From NCBI RefSeq assembly GCF_018476525.1, contig NZ_JAHCST010000020.1, positions 1 through 64,000 on the forward strand: a DNA stretch of 64,000 nucleotides, in the 5' to 3' direction. The first letter of the stretch is position 1; every line of letters starts with the position of its first letter. Positions 10,938-19,011 of the stretch are shown here, in pieces. This DNA is from Acrocarpospora catenulata (GTDB taxonomy: Bacteria > Actinomycetota > Actinomycetes > Streptosporangiales > Streptosporangiaceae). The notes below the pieces were generated by a model. The model searched no databases. It saw only the letters and a program-made list of their open reading frames with translations, and was not told the DNA's origin. The position numbers were made by a program, and so were the translations under genes.

Positions 10938-11606
10938 TTACTCGCGTTCGAAGCGGAAGCCGACCCCTCGCACTGTGGTGATGTACCGGGGCTTGGCGGC
11001 GTCATCGCCCAGTTTGCGACGGAGCCAGGAGATGTGCATGTCCAGGGTCTTGGTGGAACCCCACCAGTTGGTGTCCCAGACCTCACGCATAATCTGCTCA
11101 CGAGTCACCACCTTTCCGGCGTCCCTGACCAGGACGCGGAGCAGGTCGAACTCCTTGGTGGTGAGGTGCAGCTCCTTGTCGCCCATCCAGGCGCGGCGGG
11201 AGTCTGCGTCGATCCGCACCCCCTGCACCACGGGAGTCTCCGACGTGCCGCGCCGCAGTAGCGCCCGGACCCGGGCGAGCAGTTCGGCCAGTCTGAACGG
11301 TTTGGTTACGTAGTCGTCGGCCCCGGCGTCGAGACCGACCACGGTGTCGACTTCGTCGACGCGAGCGGTGAGGATGAGCACGGGCGTCCCATGGCCTTCG
11401 GCCCTGATCCGGCGGGCGACCTCGAGCCCGTCCATCTCCGGCAGGCCAAGGTCCAGAACTATGAGGTCAACGCCTCCAGAAAGAGCCCTTTCCAGGGCCT
11501 GCGGGCCGTCCGGGCTCACCTCCACCTGGTAGCCCTCCCGGCGCAGCGCGCGCGCCAGTGGCTCTGAGATCGAGGTGTCATCCTCGGCGAGAAGTACGCA
11601 GGTCAT
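10938..11606 (-). CDS. OmpR/PhoB-family response regulator
   Basis: A 222-aa regulator with a receiver domain (acidic pair EDD near residue 9, phospho-acceptor Asp in VLDLGLPEMDG, Thr and Lys in LTARV and TKPF) and a winged-helix DNA-binding domain ending YITTVRGVGFRFERE. It is the cognate partner of the kinase gene immediately downstream. Target genes are unknown; the adjacent GtrA or purK-lipoprotein genes are candidates only by position. Confidence 0.95.
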   Translation of the reverse strand: MTCVLLAEDDTSISEPLARALRREGYQVEVSPDGPQALERALSGGVDLIVLDLGLPEMDGLEVARRIRAEGHGTPVLILTARVDEVDTVVGLDAGADDYVTKPFRLAELLARVRALLRRGTSETPVVQGVRIDADSRRAWMGDKELHLTTKEFDLLRVLVRDAGKVVTREQIMREVWDTNWWGSTKTLDMHISWLRRKLGDDAAKPRYITTVRGVGFRFERE

Positions 11607-11775
11607 GGAGCGATCGTAGGACCTTAAGCGATCGTTTCCCGGCAGCAGCGCGCGGTTTGACTCGTCGTTGACCTATCAATTGACCTGGGCAAACACACTT
11701 AAAGGTCGGTATATGGCAGTAGTTCCACCGCCCGATCGCGGTAGCGGGAGAGGAAAGAAGCCAGGGAAAGGAGAA

Positions 11776-11801
11776 GCCCGCCGAGGCGGAATACGGCGGG
11801 C
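11776..11801 (-). terminator. Probable terminator of bfr
   Basis: An 8-bp inverted repeat (GCCCGCCG at 11776-11783, CGGCGGGC at 11794-11801) lies about 40 nt after the bfr stop. On the minus strand it is followed by a pyrimidine-rich TTCTCCTTTCCC. The rest of the 11607-11839 gap shows only a short direct repeat of ACATTCAGGAGG near 11822-11845 and presumably the response-regulator promoter. Confidence 0.5.
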
Positions 11802-11839
11802 GTGCCCCATGCGGCTCGACTACATTCAGGAGGCCACAT

Positions 11840-12322
11840 TCAGGAGGAGGAGGGTGGCTCCGCGTAGCGCTGGAGATAGAGCTGCTCGCCCAGGCTCTCC
11901 ATCAGCCCGAGCTCGGTCTCCAGATAGTCGATGTGGTGCTCCTCGTCCTTCAGGATCTCCTCGAAGAGCAGGGCGGAGACGATGTCACCACGCTCCCGCA
12001 TCAGCGCGATCCCCGGCTTGAGCCGCTTCACCACACCCAGCTCCAGGTCGAGGTCGGCCTGGATCTGCTCCTTCACCGTCTGCCCGATGTGCAGGGTGTT
12101 CAGCTTCTGGTAGTTGGGCAGCGCCTCCAGGAACAGGATGCGGTCGGTCAGCTTCTCCGCGTGGCGCATCTCGTCGAAGGATTCGGCCCGGGTGTAACTC
12201 GCCAGCTTGGTGTAGCCCCAGTTCTCCTGCATCTTGGCGTGCAGGAAGTACTGGTTGATCGCGGTGAGCTCGGACGTCAGCTGCTCGTTGAGCAGTGCGA
12301 TGATCTCTTTGTCGCCCTGCAT
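11840..12322 (-). CDS. bfr: Bacterioferritin
   Basis: A 160-aa ferritin-like haem-binding subunit that assembles into a 24-mer, oxidises Fe2+ and stores ferric mineral. Ferroxidase ligands are visible: E in TSELTAINQY, E and H in DEMRHAEK, E in DLELGVV, and EEILKDEEHHIDYLE. The haem-ligand Met is in HAKMQENWG. ATG 12322 was chosen because AAGGGG lies 7 nt upstream; an in-frame TTG two codons earlier is less likely. It follows bfd by 18 nt, and the pair lies behind two iron-box sequences. Confidence 0.96.
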   Translation of the reverse strand: MQGDKEIIALLNEQLTSELTAINQYFLHAKMQENWGYTKLASYTRAESFDEMRHAEKLTDRILFLEALPNYQKLNTLHIGQTVKEQIQADLDLELGVVKRLKPGIALMRERGDIVSALLFEEILKDEEHHIDYLETELGLMESLGEQLYLQRYAEPPSSS

Positions 12323-12340
12323 TGACAAGCCCCTTGGTCT

Positions 12341-12520
12341 CTATGCGGTGGTGATCAGGTCTTCTGACCTTTTTAGGATCGCACAGATCTTCCGGACACA
12401 TGCCGCGCAGTCGCCTCCGGCGCCCGTGGTGTCGCGCACCTGCCGGGCGGTCCGGGCGCCGGCCTTGATGCACTCGTGCACTTCGGTGTCGGTCACCGCG
12501 CGGCAGATGCAGACGTACAT
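12341..12520 (-). CDS. bfd: Bacterioferritin-associated ferredoxin
   Basis: A 59-aa [2Fe-2S] protein beginning MYVCICRAVTDTEV, with cysteines C-x-C near the start and CAACVRK near residue 42, the four-cysteine pattern of the Bfd family. Bfd reduces the ferric core of bacterioferritin to release iron. ATG 12520 gives the family's normal N-terminus; no good Shine-Dalgarno precedes it. It is the first gene of the bfd-bfr operon, so uptake, storage and release are probably co-regulated by iron. Confidence 0.9.
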   Translation of the reverse strand: MYVCICRAVTDTEVHECIKAGARTARQVRDTTGAGGDCAACVRKICAILKRSEDLITTA

Positions 12521-12541
12521 GGCAGGGGAGGGCCTCTCAAA

Positions 12542-12560
12542 GTAGGTTAGGCACACCTAA
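12542..12560 (-). promoter_or_regulatory. DtxR/IdeR/DmdR-type iron box (proximal)
   Basis: The sequence matches 17 of 19 positions of the Streptomyces DmdR consensus TTAGGTTAGGCTCACCTAA and 16 of 19 of the symmetric IdeR version (consensus quoted from memory). It lies 22-40 nt before the bfd start. Confidence 0.75.
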
Positions 12561-12570
12561 GATAACCCAC

Positions 12571-12589
12571 TTTGGTAAGGCTTGCCTAC
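12571..12589 (-). promoter_or_regulatory. Second, weaker iron box (distal)
   Basis: An imperfect palindrome centred on AGGCTTGCCT matches 14 of 19 positions of the same consensus and starts 10 nt beyond the proximal box. Tandem iron boxes are known upstream of mycobacterial bfrB, where IdeR activates. Whether the regulator activates or represses here cannot be told from sequence. Confidence 0.5.
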
Positions 12590-12608
12590 GTGAGGCAGAA
12601 CACACTCG

Positions 12609-13247
12609 TCAATAGCCCCTGGCCAGCCACTCCGCCAGGTGCGGCGCCTCCGCGCCGATGGTGGTCGACGAGCCGTGACCGGTGTGCACCACCGTCTCCG
12701 CCGGGAGCGTCAGCAGCCGGTCCTCGATCGACTCGATGATCGTCTCGAACGAGGAGTACGACCGCCCGGTGGCCCCTGGCCCGCCCTGGAACAGGGTGTC
12801 GCCGGTGAACACCACGCCCAGTTCGGGGGCGTGCAGGCAGACCGCGCCCGGCGAGTGCCCGGGCGTGTGCAGCACGGTCAACGCTACCTCTCCGGCATCG
12901 ATGACCTGCCCGTCCTTCAACGGCCGGTACGGCACCGCCCCCGCGCCGTAGTGCATCTCCCAGAGCATCTGGTCGGCCGGATGGAGCAGAATGGGCGCCC
13001 CCGTCCGGTCCGCCACCTCGGCGGCGGCGTCGATGTGGTCGTTGTGCCCATGCGTGCACACGATGGCGGTCACCGCCCGGCCGGCCACCGCCGCCAGGAT
13101 GGCCTCGGCGTCGTGGGCGGCGTCGATGACGACGACCTCCTCCTCCGACCCCACCAGCCAGACGTTGTTGTCGACCTCCCAGGTCCCGCCGTCCAGCGAG
13201 AACGTGCCGGAGGTGATCAGATGCCCGACCTTGTCCTGGGCGCTCAC
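12609..13247 (-). CDS. Metallo-beta-lactamase-fold hydrolase, probable S-formylmycothiol hydrolase
   Basis: A 212-aa glyoxalase-II-like metallohydrolase with the di-zinc motif THGHNDHID near residue 75, further ligands in HTPGHSPG and FTGDTLF, and a late His in HTGHGSST. The GTG start at 13247 overlaps the mscR stop (GTGA), so translation is coupled. Pairing with mycothiol-dependent formaldehyde dehydrogenase is conserved in actinobacteria and suggests hydrolysis of S-formylmycothiol to formate and mycothiol. Family assignment is firm; the substrate is inferred from context. The frame continues upstream only as a shadow of mscR. Confidence 0.88.
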   Translation of the reverse strand: MSAQDKVGHLITSGTFSLDGGTWEVDNNVWLVGSEEEVVVIDAAHDAEAILAAVAGRAVTAIVCTHGHNDHIDAAAEVADRTGAPILLHPADQMLWEMHYGAGAVPYRPLKDGQVIDAGEVALTVLHTPGHSPGAVCLHAPELGVVFTGDTLFQGGPGATGRSYSSFETIIESIEDRLLTLPAETVVHTGHGSSTTIGAEAPHLAEWLARGY

Positions 13248-14338
13248 AGCACCACCGCCGAACGCAGCACCTCGCCGCGGTGCATTTTGGCGAACGCCTC
13301 CTCCACGTCGCCGAGCCCGATGGTCTCGGTGACGAAGCCGCCCAGGTTGAGGCGGCCCTGCAGGTACAGGTCGATCAGCATGGGGAAGTCGCGGCTGGGC
13401 AGGCAGTCGCCGTACCAGGAGGACTTGAGCGCGCCGCCGCGCCCGAAGACGTCGAGCAGCGGCAGGTCCAGGCGCATGTCGGGGGTGGGCACGCCGACCA
13501 GCACCACGGTCCCGGCCAGGTCGCGGGCGTAGAAGGCCTGCTGGTAGGTCTCCGGGCGGCCGACCGCCTCGATCACCACGTCGGCCCCGTGGCCGCCGGT
13601 GAGGTCGCGGATGGCCTCCACCGGGTCGCTCTCCCGCGAGTTGACCGTGTGGGTGGCGCCGAACTCGCGGGCCCAGTCCAGCTTGCGGGTGTCCACGTCG
13701 ACGCCGATGATCGTCCTGGCCCCGGCCAGCCGGGCGCCGAGGATGGCTGCGTTGCCGACGCCGCCACAGCCGATCACGGCCACCGAGTCGCCCCTGGTCA
13801 CCCCGCCGGTGTTGATCGCGGCGCCCAGACCGGCCATCACGCCGCAGCCGAGCAGCCCCGCCACCGCGGGTTCGGCGCGGGGGTCGACCTTGGTGCACTG
13901 CCCGGCGGCGACCAGGGTCTTCTCGATGAAGGCGCCGATGCCCAGGGCCGGGCTGAGGACCGTCCCGTCGGTGAGCGTCATCTTCTGCTTGGCGTTGTGG
14001 GTGGCGAAGCAGTACCAGGGACGCCCGCGCAGGCAGGCCCGGCAGTTGCCGCAGACCGCCCGCCAGTTGAGGATCACGTAGTCGCCGGGGGCCACCTCGG
14101 TGACGCCTTCGCCGACCGCCTCCACCACGCCCGCGGCCTCATGACCGAGCAGGAACGGGAAGTCGTCGTTGATCCCGCCCTCCCGGTAGTGCAGGTCGGT
14201 GTGGCAGACCCCGCACGCCTGGATCGTGACAACCGCCTCGCCGGGTCCGGGGTCGGGCACGATCACCGTCTCCAAGGTGACCGGCTCGCCCTTGCCCCTG
14301 GCGACGACGCCCTGCACTTCATAAGCCACAACAACCAC
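13244..14338 (-). CDS. mscR: S-(hydroxymethyl)mycothiol dehydrogenase (class III-type alcohol dehydrogenase)
   Basis: A 364-aa zinc alcohol dehydrogenase of the mycothiol-dependent formaldehyde dehydrogenase family, whose members can also reduce S-nitrosomycothiol. Catalytic zinc ligands are seen in [15 protein letters not shown] and GHEAAGVVE. Structural zinc cysteines are in [15 protein letters not shown] and the NAD fold has [12 protein letters not shown] 14338 is taken as start with GAGGA close upstream. It is first in a two-gene operon with the metallo-hydrolase. It detoxifies formaldehyde with mycothiol as the thiol cofactor. Confidence 0.93.
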   Translation of the reverse strand: MVVVAYEVQGVVARGKGEPVTLETVIVPDPGPGEAVVTIQACGVCHTDLHYREGGINDDFPFLLGHEAAGVVEAVGEGVTEVAPGDYVILNWRAVCGNCRACLRGRPWYCFATHNAKQKMTLTDGTVLSPALGIGAFIEKTLVAAGQCTKVDPRAEPAVAGLLGCGVMAGLGAAINTGGVTRGDSVAVIGCGGVGNAAILGARLAGARTIIGVDVDTRKLDWAREFGATHTVNSRESDPVEAIRDLTGGHGADVVIEAVGRPETYQQAFYARDLAGTVVLVGVPTPDMRLDLPLLDVFGRGGALKSSWYGDCLPSRDFPMLIDLYLQGRLNLGGFVTETIGLGDVEEAFAKMHRGEVLRSAVVL

Positions 14339-14386
14339 CTCGTCCTCATTGACCGGAGATCAGGATTTCCAGGACAAGCCATCTCG

Positions 14387-15355
14387 TCAAGGTCGGCGCA
14401 GCACATAAGGCTGGACCACGCCCAGGCCGCGCGCAGGGCGACGGCGGATTTTGACCACGTCGATTCCGGGCCGGCCGATGACGGCCTCGGCGAGCGCGCT
14501 GTCGGCGATCACGCTGCCCGGGCGGGCGATGGCGGTGAGCCGGGCCGCCAGGTTGACGGTGGTGCCGAAGACATCCCCCATCACGGGCAACACCGGCCCG
14601 TACGCCAACCCGATCCGTACCCCGGGATCGCCCCGGCCAAGCGCGTCCACCAGGTCGAGCGTCATCCGGGCGGCGACCTCGGGATCGGCGGCGGTGAAGA
14701 GCACCTCGTCGCCGAGGGTCTTGACCAGCCGCCCGCCGTGCTGAGCCACCACGTCGGAGGCCCGCTCCTCGAAGCCCTCCACCAGTTCGGCCAGCGCGAG
14801 CTCGTCCAGCTCGCGGGAGACCCGGGTGAAGGAGACCAGGTCGGCGAAGCCCACCGCCAGGGTCAGCCGGTGCGGCGGGGCGTCGTCGGCGAGGGCCAGC
14901 AGGCGGCCCGCCGAAGCGGCCAGCTGGGCCCGCCAGACGTGCACGAGCATGCGTTCGAAGTCGGGCAGCAGCAGGCGCGCCGCCTCCACCAGCCGGGCCA
15001 GGTCGGCGTCACCGGGCCGCTCGTTCGGGTCGAGCAGCGCCCCCACCATGATCTCCGTCTGCCACTGCGCCAGCCGCGCGGTGGTCCGGCCCAGCGCCCT
15101 GGCCATCCGGAGCACGGTGGTCTCGTCCAGCAGCCCGGCCTCCAGCATCGCCCCGACCCGCCGCAGCGCGTCCAGGTCGGCATCGGTGAAGGCCACCGCG
15201 TCGTCGGCCAGGGTGGCGAAGCCGAGCGCCCGCCAGAGCCGTTCGGCCAGCTCGGGCCGTACCCCCGCGGCTGCCGCCAGCGCGCGGCGGTTGTGGCGCG
15301 GCGGCTCGCCGAGGAAGACCCGCTGCACCTCCGCTGGGCCGGGGCGGTCGCTCAC
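14387..15355 (-). CDS. Class III adenylate/guanylate cyclase
   Basis: A 322-aa protein whose C-terminal half is a class III cyclase domain. Metal-binding Asp residues are in FADLVSFT and GDEVLF, a Lys in VKTLGDE lies at the purine-specifying position, and the transition-state N/R pair is in VNLAARL. The N-terminal ~150 residues are helical and resemble the autoregulatory domain of soluble mycobacterial Rv1264/Rv2212-type cyclases. No membrane segment is present. Its start overlaps the stop of the PH-domain gene by 4 bases. In Streptomyces a cya gene likewise lies next to birA and pccB. It probably makes cAMP. Confidence 0.9.
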   Translation of the reverse strand: MSDRPGPAEVQRVFLGEPPRHNRRALAAAAGVRPELAERLWRALGFATLADDAVAFTDADLDALRRVGAMLEAGLLDETTVLRMARALGRTTARLAQWQTEIMVGALLDPNERPGDADLARLVEAARLLLPDFERMLVHVWRAQLAASAGRLLALADDAPPHRLTLAVGFADLVSFTRVSRELDELALAELVEGFEERASDVVAQHGGRLVKTLGDEVLFTAADPEVAARMTLDLVDALGRGDPGVRIGLAYGPVLPVMGDVFGTTVNLAARLTAIARPGSVIADSALAEAVIGRPGIDVVKIRRRPARGLGVVQPYVLRRP

Positions 15356-15870
15356 TTGCCGTCGATGGTCCCGTCGGCGGCGTCCTCCACCAGCCGGAAC
15401 AGCTCGGTACGGACCGTCTGGATCTTGGGAATGTCCCGGTAGTTGATCTCACCCCGCTCGGAGGCCGACTCGACCTTCAGGGTGCCGCAGCCGAGCAGCC
15501 GCTCCAGCAGGGTCTGGTCGGAACTGACCGAGTTGACCTTGGCCAGCGGGATGTCGTCCTCGGACTTGCTGAGCACGCCGGTGCTGATGTTGAACCGGTG
15601 CGTGGTCAGCGTGTACGAGGTGGTCTTCCACCGCAGGTACGGAATGAACGACAGGAGCGTGAGCGCGACGACGGAGACCACGGCCACCGTGATCCGGGCG
15701 AGCCAGTCGTACTCGAACTCCGGCATGAAGTAGATCGCCGCGCTGGAGACGGCGATCACCAGAACCAAGGCGAGGAAGGGCACGACGAGCCGCTTCCAGT
15801 GCGGGTGGAACGAGTGGACGACGCGTTCCCCGGTGGTGAGGTGGTGATCGGGCAGACCCATAGTGGGCAT
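15352..15870 (-). CDS. PH-domain (bPH2/YdbS-like) membrane protein
   Basis: A 172-aa protein. Two adjacent transmembrane helices at ~28-48 and ~62-82 are followed by a bacterial pleckstrin-homology domain with the typical pattern TTSYTLTTHRFNISTGVLSK, then DDIPLAKVNSV, and a C-terminal IPKIQTVRTELFRLVE helix. Function is unknown; such proteins often act in envelope processes. A second ATG three codons in (MGLPDHH) is an alternative start. The stop overlaps the cyclase start, so the two are co-translated. Confidence 0.85.
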   Translation of the reverse strand: MPTMGLPDHHLTTGERVVHSFHPHWKRLVVPFLALVLVIAVSSAAIYFMPEFEYDWLARITVAVVSVVALTLLSFIPYLRWKTTSYTLTTHRFNISTGVLSKSEDDIPLAKVNSVSSDQTLLERLLGCGTLKVESASERGEINYRDIPKIQTVRTELFRLVEDAADGTIDGK

Positions 15871-15910
15871 CGTGGCACGACCGGGCGCTCTCTGTCGTGT
15901 CGGACTCTGA

Positions 15911-16732
15911 TTACGAAACGGCGCGGACGTGGACCACGTCCCCCACGCTCAACGGATGATCCTCCCCGTCGGCCCGCACGATCAGGCGCCCCGCGCGGTC
16001 CACCGAGGTGGCCTGCCCGACCAGCACCCGCTCCCCGGGCAGCTCCACCCGCACTTCCTGCCCGACCGTGGCGCTGCTTGCCAGGTAGGCCGCCCGCAGC
16101 CCGCACGCCTCCGCGTCCCCGTCGGCGGCCACCCACTCCCGGTACCGTACGGCCAGCTCGCGCAGCACCGCGACGAGCAGTTCCCCCCGGTCGGTGCAGG
16201 TGGCCCCGGCCAGGGCCAGCGAGATGGCCCGTTCCACGGGCAGTTCCTCCCGGCGCAGGGTGACGTTGAGCCCCATGCCGACCACCACCGAGCGGTCGAC
16301 CCGCTCGGCCAGCACCCCGGCCAGCTTCCGCTCCCCGGCCAGCAGGTCGTTGGGCCACTTCAGCCGGACGTCGACCCCGCTCACCCGGCTTACGGCAGTG
16401 GCGGCGGCCAGTCCGAACAGCAACGGCAGCCAGCCCTGCCGGCCCACCGGCACATCGGGCCGCAGCAGCACCGAGAAGGTCAGCCCCGACCGTGGTGGCG
16501 CGCTCCACAGCCGGCCCAGCCGCCCCCGCCCGGCGAACTGCGACTCGGCCACCAGCACCGCCCCTTCCCGAGTCCCCTCCCGGGCGCCGGCCCCCAGGTC
16601 GGCGTTGGTCGACCCCGTACGGTCCACGACGGTCACCGACGACCAGAGCGAGCCCGGTCTTACCAGGGCCTCCCGCAGCGCGGCCTGCGACAACGACGGA
16701 CGTTCGAGATCAGGGAATGGTGACTGTGGCAC
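15911..16732 (-). CDS. birA: Biotin--[acyl-CoA-carboxylase] ligase
   Basis: A 273-aa ligase that activates biotin as biotinyl-AMP and attaches it to the BCCP lysine of carboxylases. The biotin/ATP loop GRGRLGR follows ESQFA, KWPNDLL is intact, and the C-terminal SH3-like domain (VGQEVRVELPGERVLVGQA...) is present. The N-terminal winged-helix domain of E. coli BirA is missing, so this is a monofunctional class I ligase that does not repress transcription. Its likely substrate, the BCCP domain of the carboxylase alpha subunit, is encoded 35 kb away in the same window. Confidence 0.95.
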   Translation of the reverse strand: MPQSPFPDLERPSLSQAALREALVRPGSLWSSVTVVDRTGSTNADLGAGAREGTREGAVLVAESQFAGRGRLGRLWSAPPRSGLTFSVLLRPDVPVGRQGWLPLLFGLAAATAVSRVSGVDVRLKWPNDLLAGERKLAGVLAERVDRSVVVGMGLNVTLRREELPVERAISLALAGATCTDRGELLVAVLRELAVRYREWVAADGDAEACGLRAAYLASSATVGQEVRVELPGERVLVGQATSVDRAGRLIVRADGEDHPLSVGDVVHVRAVS

Positions 16733-16796
16733 CCCGTAATCTTCTCGTCCCGAGCGGCGTTCTGTAACCGGATTCCGTCATGGCCTGGTCATAAGG

Positions 16797-16810
16797 TGTT
16801 CTACAGAACA
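16797..16810 (+). promoter_or_regulatory. Palindrome upstream of fdhF
   Basis: A perfect palindrome, TGTTCT-AC-AGAACA, ends 3 nt before the fdhF ribosome site (GAGGAG at 16814-16819). A related half (GTTCTGT) lies at 16759-16765. It could be an operator. It is not a LexA box, which has the opposite half-site order. The regulator is unknown. Confidence 0.4.
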
Positions 16811-16824
16811 GCTGAGGAGTGCAA

Positions 16825-19011
16825 ATGGACCGCAGGAACTGGGCGGGATGGAAGCCCTTCGGGATCGGCGAGCGCAAGCCGAACAACTACCTGGAGCTCT
16901 GGAAGGCGTTCCGTTCGGTGAAGGGCAACCGGCGCTACGCCTGGCGCATCCTCACCCAGGGCACCTGCGACGGCTGCGCGCTGGGCACCAAGGGCATGCG
17001 GGACTGGACGATGGACGAGATCCATCTGTGCAACATCCGGCTCCGGCTGCTTGAGCTGAACACGATGCCCGCGCTGGATCCGGCGCTGCTGGCCGACGTA
17101 GCCAAATTGCCGTCCCGGAGCGGGGACCTGCGGGCGCTGGGGCGGCTGCCGTACCCGATGCTCCGCCGGCAGGGGGAGCCCGGGTTCCGGCGGATCTCCT
17201 GGGAGGAGGCGCTGGAGACGGCGGCCGGGCGGCTGGACGGGCGGGTCGGGGTCTACCTGACCAGCAGGGGCGTGCCCAACGAGAACTACTTCGCGGCCCA
17301 GAAGGCGGTCCGGGCGCTGGGCGTGAACTCCATCGACAACGCGGCCAGGATCTGCCACTCCCCGTCCACCGTGGCGCTCAAGCAGACCATCGGCGCCGCC
17401 GCGACCACCTGCTCCTACCAGGACTGGATCGGCTCCGACCTGATCGTCTTCATCGGCTCCAACCCGTCCAACAACCAGCCGGTGGCGATGAAGTACCTCT
17501 ACCACGCCAAGAAGGCGGGCACCCGCATCGCGATGGTGAACACCTACCGCGAACCGGGCATGGACCGGTACTGGGTGCCCTCCAACATGGAGTCCGCGGT
17601 CTTCGGCACGAAGATCACCGATCACTTCTTCGGCGTGAACATCGGGGGCGACATCGGCTTCCTGAACGGCGTGCTGAAGCACCTGATCGAGAACGACTGG
17701 CTGGACAAGGAGTTCATCGACCGGCACACCGCCGACTTCGACACGGTGCGCGAACAGGTCGCCGGCCAGTCCTGGGAGTCCCTGGAGGCGCTTTCCGGGG
17801 CCACCAGGCAGGACATGTTCGAGCTGGCCAAACTGCTGGGCGAGGCCCGCTCGGCCGTGCTGGTCTGGTCGATGGGCATCACCCAGCACGCCTACGGCGA
17901 GGAGAACGTGCGGGCCATCGTCAATCTGGGCCTGGCGCGTGGCTTCGTCGGCCGGGACAACTGCGGCCTGATGCCGATCCGGGGCCACAGCGGCGTGCAG
18001 GGCGGCGCCGAGATGGGCGCGTACGCCACCGGCCTGCCCGGCGGCCTGCCGGTCACCCCCGAGAACGCGGCCAAATTCACCGAACTGTGGGGGTTCGAGG
18101 TCCCCGCCGAGCCCGGCCTGACCGCCACCGACATGATCGACGCGGCGCACGCGGGCGAACTGGACGTGCTGATCTCCTCCGGCGGCAACTTCCTGGAGGT
18201 GCTCCCCGACCCGGACTACTGCCGCGAGGCCCTGTCCCGCCCGTCCCTGCGGGTGCACATCGACATCGTGCTCTCCTCGCAGATGCTGGTCCCCGGCGCG
18301 GGCGACGTGCTCCTGCTCCCCGCGCAAACCAGGTACGAAATGTCGGGCGGGGTCACCGAGACCTCCACCGAGCGGCGGATCATCTACTCCCCCGAGGTCC
18401 CCGGCCCCCGGATCGGCGAGGCCTGGCCGGAGTGGAAGATCTTCACCGAGCTGGTCGCCCGGGCCCGTCCCGACCTGGCCGACCGGGTCCGCTACGAGGG
18501 CACCGCCGCCATCCGCGCCGACATCGAACGGGCCGTGCCGTTCTACCAGGGCATCGCCGCCCTGTCCGGATTCGGCGACCAGGTCCAGTACGGTGGGCGC
18601 CACCTCTGCCCGGACGGCGAGTTCCCCACCCCGGACGGGCGGGGCCGGTTCACGCCGGTGGCGCTGCCCGAACTGACCCGCCCCGACGGGGCCTTCCTGG
18701 TCGCGACCCGGCGCGGCAAGCAGTTCAACAGCATGGTCCACGAGCGCAGGGACGGGTTCAACGGGGCCACCCGGCAGGCCGTGCTGATCAGCGCGTACGA
18801 CGCGGACCGGCTGGGCCTGGCCGACGGCGCCGAGGTGACGCTGACCAGCGAGTCGGGGAGCTTCACCGGGCAGGTGCTGCGGGCGCCGCTGATGCCGGGG
18901 AACGTGCAGATCCACTGGCCGGAGGGGAACGTGCTGCTGGACAAGGCCCGGCGCTCGCCCGACGCCCGGATTCCCGACTACAACGCCTACGCGACCCTCA
19001 CCCCGCGATGA
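16825..19011 (+). CDS. fdhF: FdhF/YdeP-family molybdopterin oxidoreductase (putative formate dehydrogenase)
   Basis: A 728-aa bis-MGD oxidoreductase. An N-terminal CDGC pair near residues 49-52 sits in QGTCDGCALGTKG, as in the FdhF/YdeP subgroup. Cys177 in ARICHSPST aligns with the Sec-His metal-ligand position of formate dehydrogenase H, so Cys rather than Sec would bind molybdenum. Late motifs (FNSMVHERR, DGAEVTLTSESG) belong to the MGD-binding C-terminal domain. ATG 16825 lies 5 nt after GAGGAG. The overlapping fdhD argues for formate dehydrogenase activity; the substrate of YdeP-type enzymes is otherwise uncertain. No electron-transfer subunit gene is adjacent. Confidence 0.88.
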   Translation: MDRRNWAGWKPFGIGERKPNNYLELWKAFRSVKGNRRYAWRILTQGTCDGCALGTKGMRDWTMDEIHLCNIRLRLLELNTMPALDPALLADVAKLPSRSGDLRALGRLPYPMLRRQGEPGFRRISWEEALETAAGRLDGRVGVYLTSRGVPNENYFAAQKAVRALGVNSIDNAARICHSPSTVALKQTIGAAATTCSYQDWIGSDLIVFIGSNPSNNQPVAMKYLYHAKKAGTRIAMVNTYREPGMDRYWVPSNMESAVFGTKITDHFFGVNIGGDIGFLNGVLKHLIENDWLDKEFIDRHTADFDTVREQVAGQSWESLEALSGATRQDMFELAKLLGEARSAVLVWSMGITQHAYGEENVRAIVNLGLARGFVGRDNCGLMPIRGHSGVQGGAEMGAYATGLPGGLPVTPENAAKFTELWGFEVPAEPGLTATDMIDAAHAGELDVLISSGGNFLEVLPDPDYCREALSRPSLRVHIDIVLSSQMLVPGAGDVLLLPAQTRYEMSGGVTETSTERRIIYSPEVPGPRIGEAWPEWKIFTELVARARPDLADRVRYEGTAAIRADIERAVPFYQGIAALSGFGDQVQYGGRHLCPDGEFPTPDGRGRFTPVALPELTRPDGAFLVATRRGKQFNSMVHERRDGFNGATRQAVLISAYDADRLGLADGAEVTLTSESGSFTGQVLRAPLMPGNVQIHWPEGNVLLDKARRSPDARIPDYNAYATLTPR

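Noticed and set aside
16797-16810. LexA/SOS box before fdhF
   Set aside because: The actinobacterial SOS box is GAAC-N4-GTTC; here the half-sites are in the reverse order.
16801-18915. 704-codon frame antisense to fdhF
   Set aside because: Shadow frame; the plus strand encodes an intact molybdopterin oxidoreductase coupled to fdhD.
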